Shown: positions 20,019 through 30,237, counted from the first letter of the stretch. The stretch: 64,000 bases of DNA from an uncultured Planctomycetaceae bacterium (GCA_943787265.1 CALSLT010000001.1:142893-206892), one strand, 5' to 3'. Notes: generated by a model from the letters alone, not told the origin. Translations and numbers: made by a program.

Positions 20019-20109
20019 TGATCGCGAGCAGATTCATATCAAGATGGAGCCCAACGTGGCCTTGATGTGGTGCTTCATTTCTTTTCTTTGTTGAAACAGG
20101 AGATTCAAG

Positions 20110-21186
20110 ATGTTGAAGACTCGGAGACGACGAGCGAAGCTCGGCTTCACGCTTATCGAATTGCTGGTGGTTATCGCCATTATCGCAATTCTGGTTGCCC
20201 TTCTATTGCCAGCTGTACAGCAGGCACGAGAGGCCGCACGCCGCTCGCAATGCAAAGCAAACTTGAAACAGTTGGCTTTGGGATTACACAACTACCACGA
20301 CGTTTACACGAGCTTTCCACCACTGTTTGTTGGTGGATGGGTCGGCGGACCTGGCGACGGAAGCCTCGACAATCGCTGGTTAATCAGCGCGACGACGGCC
20401 GTTTTGCCATACATCGATCAAGCAGGAATGTTCAATCAACTTGAAAACGACAGGAATGCGGCCGGAGGCAACAACCTGGCTCACCCTTGGGACGCCAACT
20501 ATCAACCGTGGCGAATGAACCTGCCTTCAATGATTTGCCCTTCTGATACGCTTGCTCCAAGTGCCACTGGCAAGGCCAACTACCGATACAGCACGGGGCG
20601 ATACAATCATAGAATGAGACAGATCAATGACCGCTACGCCTGGGGCGGATCACGCGTTGACGGCATCTTCGGCGTGGCTGAAGGAAAAAAGATTCGCGAC
20701 ATTCTTGACGGCACAAGCAACACGATCATGATCGGTGAACGAGCGCAAGGAAACGAACTCCGACAGGAAGTAATTGGCGGTGTCGGAATCAGCGGGTCTC
20801 TCAGTGACGGCGGAGGCGGTGGAGTCACCGCTGGAAATATTCAGACGATGATCAACGACTGCAAAGCTACCGCTGCACCGAATGGTACTCTCTACAATCC
20901 AGGTCAATTTGCCTCACTCGAATACCCGGGGGGACGTTGGGCAGACGGACGAACGTACTTTTCCAGTATCCAGACGACGATTACTCCCAATGGGCCGTCC
21001 TGCATTGGTGGTGGCGGAGGCTGGGATGGAGATTACGCATTGATGACAGCGACAAGCCGACATGTGGGCGGTGCCCACATGGGCCTTGCAGACGGAGCCG
21101 TTCGCTTTATTGGCGAGAATATTGATGAGGCTCTCTACCAGGGACTTGGCTCTACAGCGGGCTCAGAAGACGTCGGAGACTTCTAG
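20110..21186 (+). CDS. DUF1559 pseudopilin-like protein
   Basis: A 358-aa planctomycete DUF1559 protein. The N-terminus is a type IV pilin/pseudopilin signal: a basic leader, then [34 protein letters not shown], which a prepilin peptidase would cut before Phe. The invariant [20 protein letters not shown] follows, and near the C-terminus is [17 protein letters not shown], the H-X9-DG motif of the family. The body contains Gly-rich loops. GGAG lies 10 nt before the ATG. These proteins are present in large families in planctomycetes and presumably assemble into or near type II secretion/pilus structures; the exact role is unknown. Flanked by terminators on both sides, so likely monocistronic. 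It lies between the glucan regulator and the GH17/VCBS genes. Confidence 0.93.
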   Translation: MLKTRRRRAKLGFTLIELLVVIAIIAILVALLLPAVQQAREAARRSQCKANLKQLALGLHNYHDVYTSFPPLFVGGWVGGPGDGSLDNRWLISATTAVLPYIDQAGMFNQLENDRNAAGGNNLAHPWDANYQPWRMNLPSMICPSDTLAPSATGKANYRYSTGRYNHRMRQINDRYAWGGSRVDGIFGVAEGKKIRDILDGTSNTIMIGERAQGNELRQEVIGGVGISGSLSDGGGGGVTAGNIQTMINDCKATAAPNGTLYNPGQFASLEYPGGRWADGRTYFSSIQTTITPNGPSCIGGGGGWDGDYALMTATSRHVGGAHMGLADGAVRFIGENIDEALYQGLGSTAGSEDVGDF

Positions 21187-21220
21187 GCCATTCGTCCGTC
21201 ACCGAAAGTAAGAAGTCACA

Positions 21221-21265
21221 GTCGGGGAGACTCTCAATTCACGGAGTTTCTCCGGCTGCTTTCAT
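21221..21265 (+). terminator. intrinsic terminator of DUF1559 gene
   Basis: GTCGGGGAGACTCT (21221-21234) can pair along its whole length with GGAGTTTCTCCGGC (21243-21256) in RNA, with four G-U pairs, an 8-nt loop and a downstream TGCTTTCATTT tract. Confidence 0.6.
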
Positions 21266-21402
21266 TTAGACGTCGTCGTTGCTCAAATGAACGGGCCAGT
21301 TTCATTTGATATGAGAGCAGATCGGCACGCGAAGTGCTTCAATGCCTTGCCATGAGACACACGTTGTCTCTGTCTCTGAATTTTTGAGGAAGCTTGTCGG
21401 AA

Positions 21403-22164
21403 ATGAATGATCCAATGCCTGCGACATCAGAAAATGCAACTGTTGATGAAGTCTCAAAGACAGCAACTGACTTACATCCGACAATTCGAGTCATTGGGAT
21501 GATTCTGGGCTCCATTGCGGCCACTGCCGTTTGCTATTCCGTTGTTGCCGGCATTGGCGAAGTCTACCCGACGCCTCCAGAGGTTCTTAACCTTGGCGGA
21601 CGCCCGACTGAAGCAGAACTTGCGGCAGCGCGCGCGGCGCAACGAGTCGCCAGTTCAGGTAATGCAATGGTCTGGCTGGGAATTTGTGGGGCCGTGCTGG
21701 GTGGAATTCTGTCGCTTTCAAATGGCCTGCTCCAGCGTGCAGGAGCGAAAGCTTTAATCGGTGCCGTGACCGGAATAATTGCAGGGGGAGGATTAGGAGC
21801 CCTGTCTGGCAAGCTGGCAATTGCATACCACGCATCCGTTTCGGCGACTTTACTCGGCGCAACTTCAAATGCCGAACAGCAATTTATGATGATGCATGGA
21901 ATGACTTGGGGGCTAATCGGACTCGGAGTTGGTCTGGGATGCGGATTGAGTCGCCGGACAGTTGACGCAAAACAGGTCATCCTGTTGATCATCGTCGCTG
22001 GAGTAATGGGGTGTGTCGCAGGCGGAGTTTATCCAATCATCGCCGGTGTCGCGGCTCCCCTGGTGAGTTCGGCACTACCTGTCGCACCAGCGGGAGTGTC
22101 CAGAGCGATCTGGATGGGACTCGCATCATCGTTGATAGCAATCGGGGTCGGTCGAGCCAGTTAA
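21403..22164 (+). CDS. glycine/alanine-rich multi-pass membrane protein, unknown
   Basis: A 253-aa protein that I do not recognise. It has a polar N-terminus of about 25 residues, then six or so hydrophobic Gly/Ala-rich stretches (VIGMILGSIAATAVCYSVVAG, AMVWLGICGAVLGGILSL, ALIGAVTGIIAGGGLGALSG, MTWGLIGLGVGLGCGLS, VILLIIVAGVMGCVAGGVYPIIAGVAAPL, AIWMGLASSLIAIGVG). The GxxxG density suggests tightly packed helices. The start is ambiguous: ATG at 21403 or an in-frame TTG at 21394, with GAGGA at 21386-21390 serving either imperfectly. It precedes the TPR/VCBS gene by 192 nt on the same strand, so co-transcription is possible. Confidence 0.65.
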   Translation: MNDPMPATSENATVDEVSKTATDLHPTIRVIGMILGSIAATAVCYSVVAGIGEVYPTPPEVLNLGGRPTEAELAAARAAQRVASSGNAMVWLGICGAVLGGILSLSNGLLQRAGAKALIGAVTGIIAGGGLGALSGKLAIAYHASVSATLLGATSNAEQQFMMMHGMTWGLIGLGVGLGCGLSRRTVDAKQVILLIIVAGVMGCVAGGVYPIIAGVAAPLVSSALPVAPAGVSRAIWMGLASSLIAIGVGRAS

Positions 22165-22356
22165 TTCAGCATGAGCGAGACTCATCGTTAGCTCCAAAAA
22201 CGATGACAAACCTTGGACTGCCACGGCCTTCGAACAACGCATCCACTCGTTCGGGCACGGCATGTTCCGCGAGAAGACATCCCACTGTAGCCAGCAACTC
22301 ACTGCGCGGATTCCTGTTCGCAATCTTCGGAATCAATGTCACCAGGAACTTTGCTG

Positions 22357-25317
22357 ATGACTCAGCACACGCCACCCGACAGTCCAGATGACGCACAGCC
22401 ATCGCGTTGGCCGCGTGTTGTGATGCTGCTCTGTGTGGTGAGTTGCGGAATCGGAGCGACGGTATGGTGGCAGTCTCGCCCGAAGGCTGCTGACTTTCTG
22501 CGACGCGCGCAGGTTTCACTGCAAACCTCAGACTTCGAAGCATCATTACTTGCAGTCGAAGAAGCCATTCGACTGGGTGACGACAGCGCGACATCGCGTT
22601 TACTCGCCGGTGAAGCCGCCCTGCGATTGGGAAAGCGGTCCGAGGCACTGATTCACTTTGAAAACGTGAACGACGACGCTGGCCCCGAAAGCCTGGCGGC
22701 CCGCCTGTCGTCAGCCTCGATCATGATCCACATGCATCAGATCGGCCACGCCGAAGAACAGCTTCGTCGAGCACTGTCGATCGACTATAGCAATGAGCAA
22801 GTTCATCGCCTCTTGTCTGACTCACTGGGAATTCAAGGCCGCCGCTGGGAATCTGTCCCGCATCTCCTGCATGGCATCCGTCAGGGCGACATAAACCTGC
22901 AAAGCCTGTGCTACCTTGCCGACACGGATCGAACTGTAGAACTTTCAGAAGAGCAACTGGCGGCGATCGTCAAGTCGGATAACCCAAAATGCTGGCTGGG
23001 AGCAGCTTGCGTTGCCGTCGCGTATCGTAAGTTTGAGCGGGCTGAAGAACTGCTTAGGAAAGCAATTGCAACTTCCCCCGATTTGAGCGAAGCACACGCC
23101 CGGCTTGGAAAGATTCTACTCAGTCAAAGTGACGAGTCGCTGATGGAAGAATGGAATGCCAATCTGCCTGGCGGGGCCGAAGCGTTTCCCGGCATCTGGT
23201 TTACCCGGTCACAATGGTGTCTCAAAGCAAAACTGCACGAGCAGGCTGCTGCCTGTCTTTATCGCACGTTGACGATCAATTCGAGTCACTCAGCAGCCAA
23301 CCATCAAATGGCACATGTACTTTCGGTCCTTGGACGACCGAATGATGCGGAGCCGTTTCGGCAACGCGGGCAAAAGCTGTCTCGCCTGGCCACATTGGCT
23401 AACGAAGTTTATTTGGGCGACTCACGATCTGCTAAGTTGAAAGAAGCCGCAGAGCTCGTCGAGTCGCTAGGTCGAATTCATGAAGCTCTTGGTTGGGCGG
23501 TGGCTGCGAAATTCGAACACCCGCGTGAATCATGGCCCGTCGCAATGCAGCAACGTTTGGATAAAAGCCTTAACACTGCCAGTTTCAGCTTTCCGATTCC
23601 TCAGCCTTCACCGGCCAAACGTCTCGATTTTTCGCATATCACCTGGTCCCCGCCGGGTACCAGCAATTCGGCAGCCTCAGACTCTTCCAACAACTTTTCG
23701 CCAGCTTCATTTCGTGACGTGACGGCTGCGGCGGGGATCGACTTCAGGTACGAAAATGCCGAGGACCTCACGACCGACGGCCGCCTGATGTTTGAATATA
23801 CCGGCGGAGGCGTTGGAGTTCTGGACTATGACCATGATGGTTGGCCCGATCTATACTTTACACAAGCCGGATCGCTGCCCCCGTTTCAGCAGCAGACACA
23901 GGCGACCGATGCGCTGTATCGAAATCTGGCTGATCGTCAATTCGTCGATGTAAGTTCGGCAGCACATCTGCGGGACTTCGGTTTTGGCCAGGGCATGGCG
24001 GCTGGCGATGTCAACAACGACGGCTTCGCAGATCTATACGTCGCCAATATCGACGGCAACAAACTCTATCTCAATCTTGGAGACGGCACTTTTGAGGACG
24101 TCACCCGAGAATCCGGAATTGGACATGAGTACTGGACGACCAGTGTCGCGATCGCCGATCTCGACGGTGACTCGGTGCCGGACATTTATGATGTAACATT
24201 CCTCAGCGACGAAGACGTGTTCGACCGAGTCTGTGAAGAAGATGGCGTGGCTCGTTCATGTGCACCGGCTGGTTTCGCAGCGGCTGACGACTTCATCTTT
24301 CAAGGTACCGGAAACGGATCGTTCGACGATGTCTCCGAAGCCGCGGGAATTCGTGCTCCGGATGGTGATGGCCTCGGAATCCTCATCGCGGACTTTGCCG
24401 CCAGCGGAACACCTTCGATCTTCATTGCTAATGACGGGCGAGCGAACTTCTACTTCACACGCAACACGACAACGCCCGGCGATGTGGTCTTTTCGGAAGA
24501 CGCACTGACGCGCGGTCTCGCATTTGATCGAGACGGCCGCGCTCAGGCATGTATGGGCATCGCGTCATCAGACTTTGACGACGATGGCAACTGGGACCTG
24601 TTTGTCACCAACTTTTTCAATGAGTCAAACACGGTCTACACGCAGTTCTCAGGTGAAATATTCGGCGATAGTTCACAGCAGTCAGGAATCCGCGAATCAA
24701 GCCTCAGCATGCTTGGTTTCGGCACACAAGCGATCGACGGTGAACTCGACGGCCTTGAAGATCTGATCGTGGGCAATGGGCACGTCGACGACTTCGAGCA
24801 CAAAGACATCCCCTATCGAATGCCGCTGGAATACTACCGCAACACCGGCAAAGCAAACTTCAAGCAGCCACCGCCCAGCCAGACTGGAACCGTGTTCGAA
24901 CAACCAATGTTGAGCCGCAGTATGGCCATTATCGATTGGAACAATGATGGACGTGCCGAAGTCGCGATCTCGCGGCTGGACGATCCCGTCATGCTTCTGG
25001 AAAACACGACAGCGAAACCGGGCGAGTTTCTCGCCGTCCAGATCGTCGGCACACGAAGTTCCCGAGACGCCACAACAGCTCGCCTCGTGGCAACCGTCAA
25101 CGGCCGCCAGATCGTACGTCAGTTCACAGCAGGCGATGGCTACCAATCATCTAATCAGAAACAGGTCGTCTTTGGCCTTGGCACTGATGATCTTGTTCAG
25201 GAACTGATCGTCCAATGGCCAGGCGGGCAATCGCAGAAGTTCACGAATATCGCAGCAGGCCAGACGATCATCCTGCGGGAAGAAGACCCGACCGTGTGGT
25301 CAGTCAACGCTCGCTGA
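22357..25317 (+). CDS. TPR + FG-GAP/VCBS + ASPIC/UnbV protein (copy 1)
   Basis: A 986-aa membrane-anchored protein. An N-terminal helix (RVVMLLCVVSCGIGATVWW, about residues 20-40) precedes roughly 350 residues of TPR-like helical repeats (AADFLRRAQVSLQTSDFEASLLAVEEAIRLG and following). A seven-bladed FG-GAP/VCBS propeller follows, with repeated calcium-type loops DYDHDGWPDL, DVNNDGFADL, DLDGDSVPDI, DFDDDGNWDL and DWNNDGRAEV. The C-terminal ASPIC/UnbV module (TARLVATVNGRQIVRQFTAGDGYQSSNQKQVVFGLG) is complete. ATG 22357 with AGGA 9 nt upstream is preferred to the ATG at 22336. A paralog of near-identical architecture lies at 27328-30237 on the opposite strand, with the GH17 gene between. Probably an extracytoplasmic binding/adhesion protein, perhaps glycan-related; its function is not established. 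Confidence 0.85.
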   Translation: MTQHTPPDSPDDAQPSRWPRVVMLLCVVSCGIGATVWWQSRPKAADFLRRAQVSLQTSDFEASLLAVEEAIRLGDDSATSRLLAGEAALRLGKRSEALIHFENVNDDAGPESLAARLSSASIMIHMHQIGHAEEQLRRALSIDYSNEQVHRLLSDSLGIQGRRWESVPHLLHGIRQGDINLQSLCYLADTDRTVELSEEQLAAIVKSDNPKCWLGAACVAVAYRKFERAEELLRKAIATSPDLSEAHARLGKILLSQSDESLMEEWNANLPGGAEAFPGIWFTRSQWCLKAKLHEQAAACLYRTLTINSSHSAANHQMAHVLSVLGRPNDAEPFRQRGQKLSRLATLANEVYLGDSRSAKLKEAAELVESLGRIHEALGWAVAAKFEHPRESWPVAMQQRLDKSLNTASFSFPIPQPSPAKRLDFSHITWSPPGTSNSAASDSSNNFSPASFRDVTAAAGIDFRYENAEDLTTDGRLMFEYTGGGVGVLDYDHDGWPDLYFTQAGSLPPFQQQTQATDALYRNLADRQFVDVSSAAHLRDFGFGQGMAAGDVNNDGFADLYVANIDGNKLYLNLGDGTFEDVTRESGIGHEYWTTSVAIADLDGDSVPDIYDVTFLSDEDVFDRVCEEDGVARSCAPAGFAAADDFIFQGTGNGSFDDVSEAAGIRAPDGDGLGILIADFAASGTPSIFIANDGRANFYFTRNTTTPGDVVFSEDALTRGLAFDRDGRAQACMGIASSDFDDDGNWDLFVTNFFNESNTVYTQFSGEIFGDSSQQSGIRESSLSMLGFGTQAIDGELDGLEDLIVGNGHVDDFEHKDIPYRMPLEYYRNTGKANFKQPPPSQTGTVFEQPMLSRSMAIIDWNNDGRAEVAISRLDDPVMLLENTTAKPGEFLAVQIVGTRSSRDATTARLVATVNGRQIVRQFTAGDGYQSSNQKQVVFGLGTDDLVQELIVQWPGGQSQKFTNIAAGQTIILREEDPTVWSVNAR

Positions 25318-25399
25318 TCTGTCAGCCATTCTGCATAGAGCTCAGCGTTTCGTTAATTCACCAGGTCAGAACGACCTCTTCATACCACAGAGACACACA

Positions 25400-27280
25400 A
25401 TGAGAACGAATATTTATTCCGGCTTCGCAGTCATTGCGACAACCATGATCGCCGTACTTTGTGGTTGCGGACAGAGTCCCGAAGTCTCCGACGTGAGCGA
25501 ATCGACGACTCCAGCGACCGTCACCCAGACAGAACAGACGCCAGCCCCCGGGAATGGCATTCTCGGTAACCCCGACTACGTCGCGTTCTCATACGGAGGC
25601 TATCGGAAGTCCACACGCGACGATGTTCCGACGGTAGCACAGCTCAAAGAGGACATGCAGATTTTGTCCGCGATGGGTGTCAAACTGCTGAGAACATACA
25701 ACACTCAGCAATACACGCATGCAGCCAACTTACTCGAAGCCATCGAGCAGTTGCGGAAAGAAGATTCCGATTTCGAGATGTGCGTGATGCTGGGAGCATG
25801 GATTGATTGCGACGGTGCCTGGACCGACGCCCCGAATCACGATGCGGAAGACCTCGAGAACAACACGGCCGAGATCGACGCGGCGGTCGCACTGGCAAAT
25901 AAGTACCCGAAGACGGTAAAGATGATCGCCGTTGGCAACGAGGCAATGGTCCATTGGGCAACGACTTACTTTGTAAAACCTGCCGTCATTCTGAAATGGG
26001 TCAATCATCTGCAAAGATTGAAAGCGTCCGGTGAGCTGCCTGCTGATGTGTGGGTTACGAGTTCGGATAACTTTGCATCATGGGGAGGCGGCGACGCGAG
26101 CTATCGAAACAGCGATCTGGAAAGCTTGATTGAGGCGGTTGATTTCGTCTCACTTCATACTTACCCGTTTCACGACACTCACTACCAATCTGCATTCTGG
26201 GTTGCTCCGTCCAGCGAATCAGGATTGTCCGCAAAAGAAAAAGCGGAAGCAGCCATCGAACGGGCAAAATCTAAAGCGATCTCGCAATACCAGAACACGT
26301 TGACCTATATCAAGGCGCTCGGGCTCAACAAGCCAATTCACATCGGAGAAACTGGCTGGGCATCAGTTGCCGCTTCGCTCTACGGAGCGACTGGCTCGCA
26401 AGCGGCTGATGAATACAAAGCAAAGCTATTCTATGACGCTACGCGAACATGGACAGAAGAAGCTGGCATGTCCTGCTTCTACTTCGAAGCCTTCGACGAA
26501 AAGTGGAAAGACCCGAACGATCCAGATGGCTCAGAAAATCATTTCGGGCTAATCGACATCAACGGTCGGGCCAAGTACGTGCTCTGGGACAAAGTCGACG
26601 CGGGCGTCTTCAACGGCCTGACTCGCAATGGTGTATCCATCACTAAAACCTTCGATGGCGACGAGACCGCGCTGACAGAATCAATCCTGACTGTTCCTGA
26701 CGAGTCAGATCTCGGCAACCTCGCGCTGAAAACAGTCAACGAGCAACGCACACTCGGCGAGCCCGCAACTGAATCAAGTTATGTCATTCTTAACAAGACG
26801 ATGATCCCGGACGAATCGAACGACATGACCTATCCCAGTGCCCCGCTGAAGCTGAATGTCTGGGAAGGGACTTGTGGCATGGAAATGCCAAATGACGGCG
26901 TGATTCGAGTAACGACTGGCACCGGCGACTGGTGGGGCTGCGGACTCGAAATCCAAGCAAGTGGCAAAGGAGAAAATCTGTCGACGTTCGAATCCGGTAC
27001 ACTGCATTTCGAAATCAAAGGCGACACGAAATCACATTTCACTATCGGTTTTCAAACCGGCGTCTACACAGCCGGCACTCAGACGAACAACGCGGTTGCC
27101 TTCGGACCAGATGAAAAACGCGAACTCAGTGAAGAGTGGAAGAAATGGTCCATCCCCATGACGGAACTGATCAGCGGAGCAAATCTGACCGACGTTACCG
27201 CGGTTACGTTCGTGCGAGGTGACCGGCAGCTCGACGGCAAACATATCGAACTAAAAAACCTGTACTTCACGCAGAAGTAA
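25400..27280 (+). CDS. GH17 beta-1,3-glucanase lipoprotein with C-terminal binding domain
   Basis: A 626-aa predicted lipoprotein. The signal ends in a lipobox-like VLCGC (Cys21 or Cys23), then a Ser/Thr/Pro linker. A glycoside hydrolase family 17 barrel follows: FSYGGYRKSTRDDVPTVAQLKEDMQILSAMGVKLLRTYN at its start, acid/base Glu181 in IAVGNEAMVHW, DFVSLHTYPF, and nucleophile Glu317 in IHIGETGWAS. The barrel ends near residue 400. The last 150 residues (LKLNVWEGTCGMEM...GTLHFEIKGDTKSHFTIGFQTG...ELKNLYF) look like a beta-sandwich carbohydrate-binding module. It would release or transfer glucose units from beta-1,3-glucan at the cell surface, complementing the GH16 and phosphorylase-like enzymes of the cluster 12 kb away. 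It stands between two VCBS/ASPIC paralogs. No LacI operator was found upstream. Confidence 0.88.
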   Translation: MRTNIYSGFAVIATTMIAVLCGCGQSPEVSDVSESTTPATVTQTEQTPAPGNGILGNPDYVAFSYGGYRKSTRDDVPTVAQLKEDMQILSAMGVKLLRTYNTQQYTHAANLLEAIEQLRKEDSDFEMCVMLGAWIDCDGAWTDAPNHDAEDLENNTAEIDAAVALANKYPKTVKMIAVGNEAMVHWATTYFVKPAVILKWVNHLQRLKASGELPADVWVTSSDNFASWGGGDASYRNSDLESLIEAVDFVSLHTYPFHDTHYQSAFWVAPSSESGLSAKEKAEAAIERAKSKAISQYQNTLTYIKALGLNKPIHIGETGWASVAASLYGATGSQAADEYKAKLFYDATRTWTEEAGMSCFYFEAFDEKWKDPNDPDGSENHFGLIDINGRAKYVLWDKVDAGVFNGLTRNGVSITKTFDGDETALTESILTVPDESDLGNLALKTVNEQRTLGEPATESSYVILNKTMIPDESNDMTYPSAPLKLNVWEGTCGMEMPNDGVIRVTTGTGDWWGCGLEIQASGKGENLSTFESGTLHFEIKGDTKSHFTIGFQTGVYTAGTQTNNAVAFGPDEKRELSEEWKKWSIPMTELISGANLTDVTAVTFVRGDRQLDGKHIELKNLYFTQK

Positions 27281-27303
27281 GAGCAACTCGTCCCGAAGCA
27301 AAC

Positions 27304-27332
27304 AGTAGATCGCCTATCGCGCGAGATCTACT
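27304..27332. terminator. hairpin between convergent genes
   Basis: AGTAGATC (27304-27311) pairs with GATCTACT (27325-27332), lying just after the GH17 stop and over the stop of the opposite gene. There is no clear T-run, so function as a terminator is tentative. Confidence 0.35.
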
Positions 27333-30237
27333 GCGGCAGTTCGATCAGTTGCTTCCGCGATTGAACGGCAACGTAAAATCGATCTGCTCTGACGTCTGGA
27401 TACTCCTGCACTTCGCCGTTCGGCCACTTAATTCTGACGCCTGTTGCAACATCGTCTGAGGCTAACCCAAACGTCAGCTTTTTTTCGTTCGATGAAGCGT
27501 AGCCATCCCCTGCTGTCATGTGGCGCCAGCGAGTGGTTCCACCCGCCGTCACTGCAACTCTTGTCCCAAGAGCATCGCGGCCAGACTGAATTCCGATCAG
27601 TCGGAGCGTTACAAAGTGGCCATGCGTGGCTGTGTCGTTTGAGAGCAGGCTGACGGGCTCCCCCAGATGCGACACCGCGAAGTCTGTGAGTCCGTCGCGG
27701 TTCCAGTCCAGAGTCGCCATGCCGCGCGCGATGTGTTCGTCTTCGAAGTATCGCCCGGTAGTCTCCGCAGCACTTTCCTCAAAGCGTCCAGCTCCCGTGT
27801 TGAGGTACAACTGCGGCTGCATGGCAAACGGAATGCCTTTCTGAGTGAAGTCGTCGAGATGTCCGTTCCCCACGACAAGATCCGGCTCGCCATCCAGATT
27901 CGCATCCAGAAACTGAGTGCCGAATCCAAGCTTCAACAATCCGGATTCAGCCAGCCCTGATGATCGAGTCGCGTCCTGGAATCCGCCCTGCCCGACCGAC
28001 AGATACAACGTATTCGGCTGCCGATAGAAATTCGTGACGAACATGTCGAGATGCCCGTCATGATTAACGTCCGAAGTCGCCACTCCCATACAGGCCAACG
28101 CCGCGCCGGTACCGTCAAACGCCACCCCAGCAGAACCAGCCTGATTAACAAATCGGACCGCCTCGACAGACTGATCGTTTTGTAGAGAACTACGAGTCAA
28201 ATATGTGTTTGGCACTTCGTCATTTGCGACAAACACTCCGACCTTGCCCGAGTCTTCAAAGTCAGCAACAACGACGCCCAGGCCTTTGCCCATCAACATG
28301 CCGAGGCCAACTTCTTCCGTAACATTCCGAAAGTCGCCGTCGCCTGAATTCAGGTGCAGGTCGTTACGTTCGCCTTTGAATCGATCCGGCGGGCACGTAC
28401 GAGACAGGCCGAGTTCGGTATCGGTGCACTGCTCCGTAAACGGTCGCCCCCATTCCAGATAATTCACATCGAAGAGATCCGGAAAACTGTCGCCGTCCAC
28501 GTCGGCAATCGCACAGCTTATTGACCATTTCTCACTCGCGAACTGATCGTCGACTGAGCTGAACGTGCCATCTCCATTATTGAGATAAAGTCTGTTTCGG
28601 CCGCTGTTCGCCACGTACAAATCAGGAAACCCATCGTCGTCGACGTCTCCGACACTGGCCCCGTGCGAATAATCATCGCTGCCACACTGGGCAACTTCGT
28701 CTATCCGCGTGAACGATTCTCCAGACAGGTTTCGAAACAAAGCATCACGAACCGTGCCGGCATGCGCTCGCCCTTGAGGAAAGAAAACATCTGGCCAAGC
28801 GTCTCGGTCAAAGTCCAGGACGGCAACGCCTCCGCCCATCGACTGTTGAATCATCAGGCCGCTTTGCTCAATGGCTCCGTTTTCGTACTTGAAATTCAGC
28901 CCTCGATCATGAGCCACTTCTTCGAAATGAGCCGCCAATGTCGGGGACTCTACAGCGTCATCCGACGATCGCGGCAGCGGCCACGATGGAAGCTCGCGAT
29001 CTCGAAGCTGCAATTCATCCAGAAGGTTCCAGTGTCGAGGTGAATTGCGGTCTCCTCGCATCGCAATCTGAGTTTCCAACTCTCTCAGCCTGTCCTGCAC
29101 CGCGGCGGTTGCATCAAGCCCTTTGTTGAGCATCCTGCACCAGGCCGCAGCTTCATGAAGATGACCGAGAGAATCAGCTAGCTCGACGGCTTCTGAAACG
29201 AGTTGTCTCTCGGGCCCTTTGAAAAATATTGCTTTACAGATTTCCCGATATTGCTCGATCGATGAAATGCGAACCGTGATCAGGCTGGCGATATCGGCCG
29301 CGAGTGAATCATCGACCACCGCCGCAAGACGAAACATCGCTTCCGGAAAACAGTCATCAAGCCGTAACGCCTTCTCGAAGCATTGTGCTGCGGCAACGGT
29401 ACGATTCAGATGCTCTGCCCAGACTCCACGAACGTACCACACATCCGGATGCCCGTCGGACGATGATGGCAGCTCGGCATGCCACTGCGCCAACGATTCC
29501 ATGCGTCCCTGGTCGACCAACACTCGCCCGAGCAAACTGTGCGCACCCAAAGATTCCGGAGCGTTGGCAATCTCCTCTCGCAGCAACGCAGCAGCCTCGA
29601 CCAGCTTCCCGGACTGCCAAAAAAACATCGCCCGCGTAACACGAAACAGCGTCGTATGAGGATCGCGTAAAGCCTCTTCCACTTCAGGTGGCGCAAACGG
29701 CTCGTTCCGATTTGCCAGGAAAACCAGATCATCAACCGTGTGCCTGCCAGCTTTCACCAGGGCCAGATGATGAATGTTTGCTTCATAGCGGCGTCCGACA
29801 AGACCCATCAGCCTGGCTGCGAGACGGCGTAACTCAGCATCGTCCGGGTCCCGACCGACCCGATCTGTCACGGTCACAACGGCATCTGAATACCGCCCGA
29901 GTTCTTCCTGAATCGCAGCAACCTGCAAAGTGGCATCGACCGCCACGGGAGATGTACCGGCATCTACAACCGACTTCTGAAAATACGATATGGCCTCTTC
30001 GTACTCACTAACATGCCGACATGCCTGGCCCGCTAACAGCCAGACTTCCGGTTGAGTGCCCTCAGGAAGATCCAGCCCACGAGCAAGATTTCGAACCTCT
30101 TCATAGTCACCGCTAACGTAGGCCTTTCTGATGGCATCCGCAGGCGGATCCTCTGTCATGAGGAACGACCATCCAACAAAGCAAGCGGCCGTCACCACAA
30201 TGAAAGTGATGATTCTGTAGTCACCAAATAATCGCAA
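27328..30237 (-). CDS. TPR + FG-GAP/VCBS + ASPIC/UnbV protein (copy 2)
   Basis: A 969-aa paralog of the protein at 22357-25317. An N-terminal anchor (IITFIVVTAACFVGWSFLM) is followed by TPR-like repeats to about residue 400. The FG-GAP/VCBS propeller contains DFDRDAWPDV, DVDDDGFPDL, DVDGDSFPDL, DVNHDGHLDM and DWNRDGLTDF loops. The final ASPIC/UnbV domain is RVAVTAGGTTRWRHMTAGDGYASSNEKKLTFGLA. Shared phrases with copy 1 (GKGLGV/GDGLGI...ADF, ALACMGVATSDVNHD/AQACMGIASSDFDDD, KLGFGTQFLDANLDG/MLGFGTQAIDGELDG, LVVGNGHLDDF/LIVGNGHVDDF) indicate duplication of the whole gene. It converges on GH17. Expected to be membrane-anchored with the propeller outside, binding ligands via Ca2+-stabilised blades. 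Role unknown. Confidence 0.85.
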   Translation of the reverse strand: MRLFGDYRIITFIVVTAACFVGWSFLMTEDPPADAIRKAYVSGDYEEVRNLARGLDLPEGTQPEVWLLAGQACRHVSEYEEAISYFQKSVVDAGTSPVAVDATLQVAAIQEELGRYSDAVVTVTDRVGRDPDDAELRRLAARLMGLVGRRYEANIHHLALVKAGRHTVDDLVFLANRNEPFAPPEVEEALRDPHTTLFRVTRAMFFWQSGKLVEAAALLREEIANAPESLGAHSLLGRVLVDQGRMESLAQWHAELPSSSDGHPDVWYVRGVWAEHLNRTVAAAQCFEKALRLDDCFPEAMFRLAAVVDDSLAADIASLITVRISSIEQYREICKAIFFKGPERQLVSEAVELADSLGHLHEAAAWCRMLNKGLDATAAVQDRLRELETQIAMRGDRNSPRHWNLLDELQLRDRELPSWPLPRSSDDAVESPTLAAHFEEVAHDRGLNFKYENGAIEQSGLMIQQSMGGGVAVLDFDRDAWPDVFFPQGRAHAGTVRDALFRNLSGESFTRIDEVAQCGSDDYSHGASVGDVDDDGFPDLYVANSGRNRLYLNNGDGTFSSVDDQFASEKWSISCAIADVDGDSFPDLFDVNYLEWGRPFTEQCTDTELGLSRTCPPDRFKGERNDLHLNSGDGDFRNVTEEVGLGMLMGKGLGVVVADFEDSGKVGVFVANDEVPNTYLTRSSLQNDQSVEAVRFVNQAGSAGVAFDGTGAALACMGVATSDVNHDGHLDMFVTNFYRQPNTLYLSVGQGGFQDATRSSGLAESGLLKLGFGTQFLDANLDGEPDLVVGNGHLDDFTQKGIPFAMQPQLYLNTGAGRFEESAAETTGRYFEDEHIARGMATLDWNRDGLTDFAVSHLGEPVSLLSNDTATHGHFVTLRLIGIQSGRDALGTRVAVTAGGTTRWRHMTAGDGYASSNEKKLTFGLASDDVATGVRIKWPNGEVQEYPDVRADRFYVAVQSRKQLIELPQ

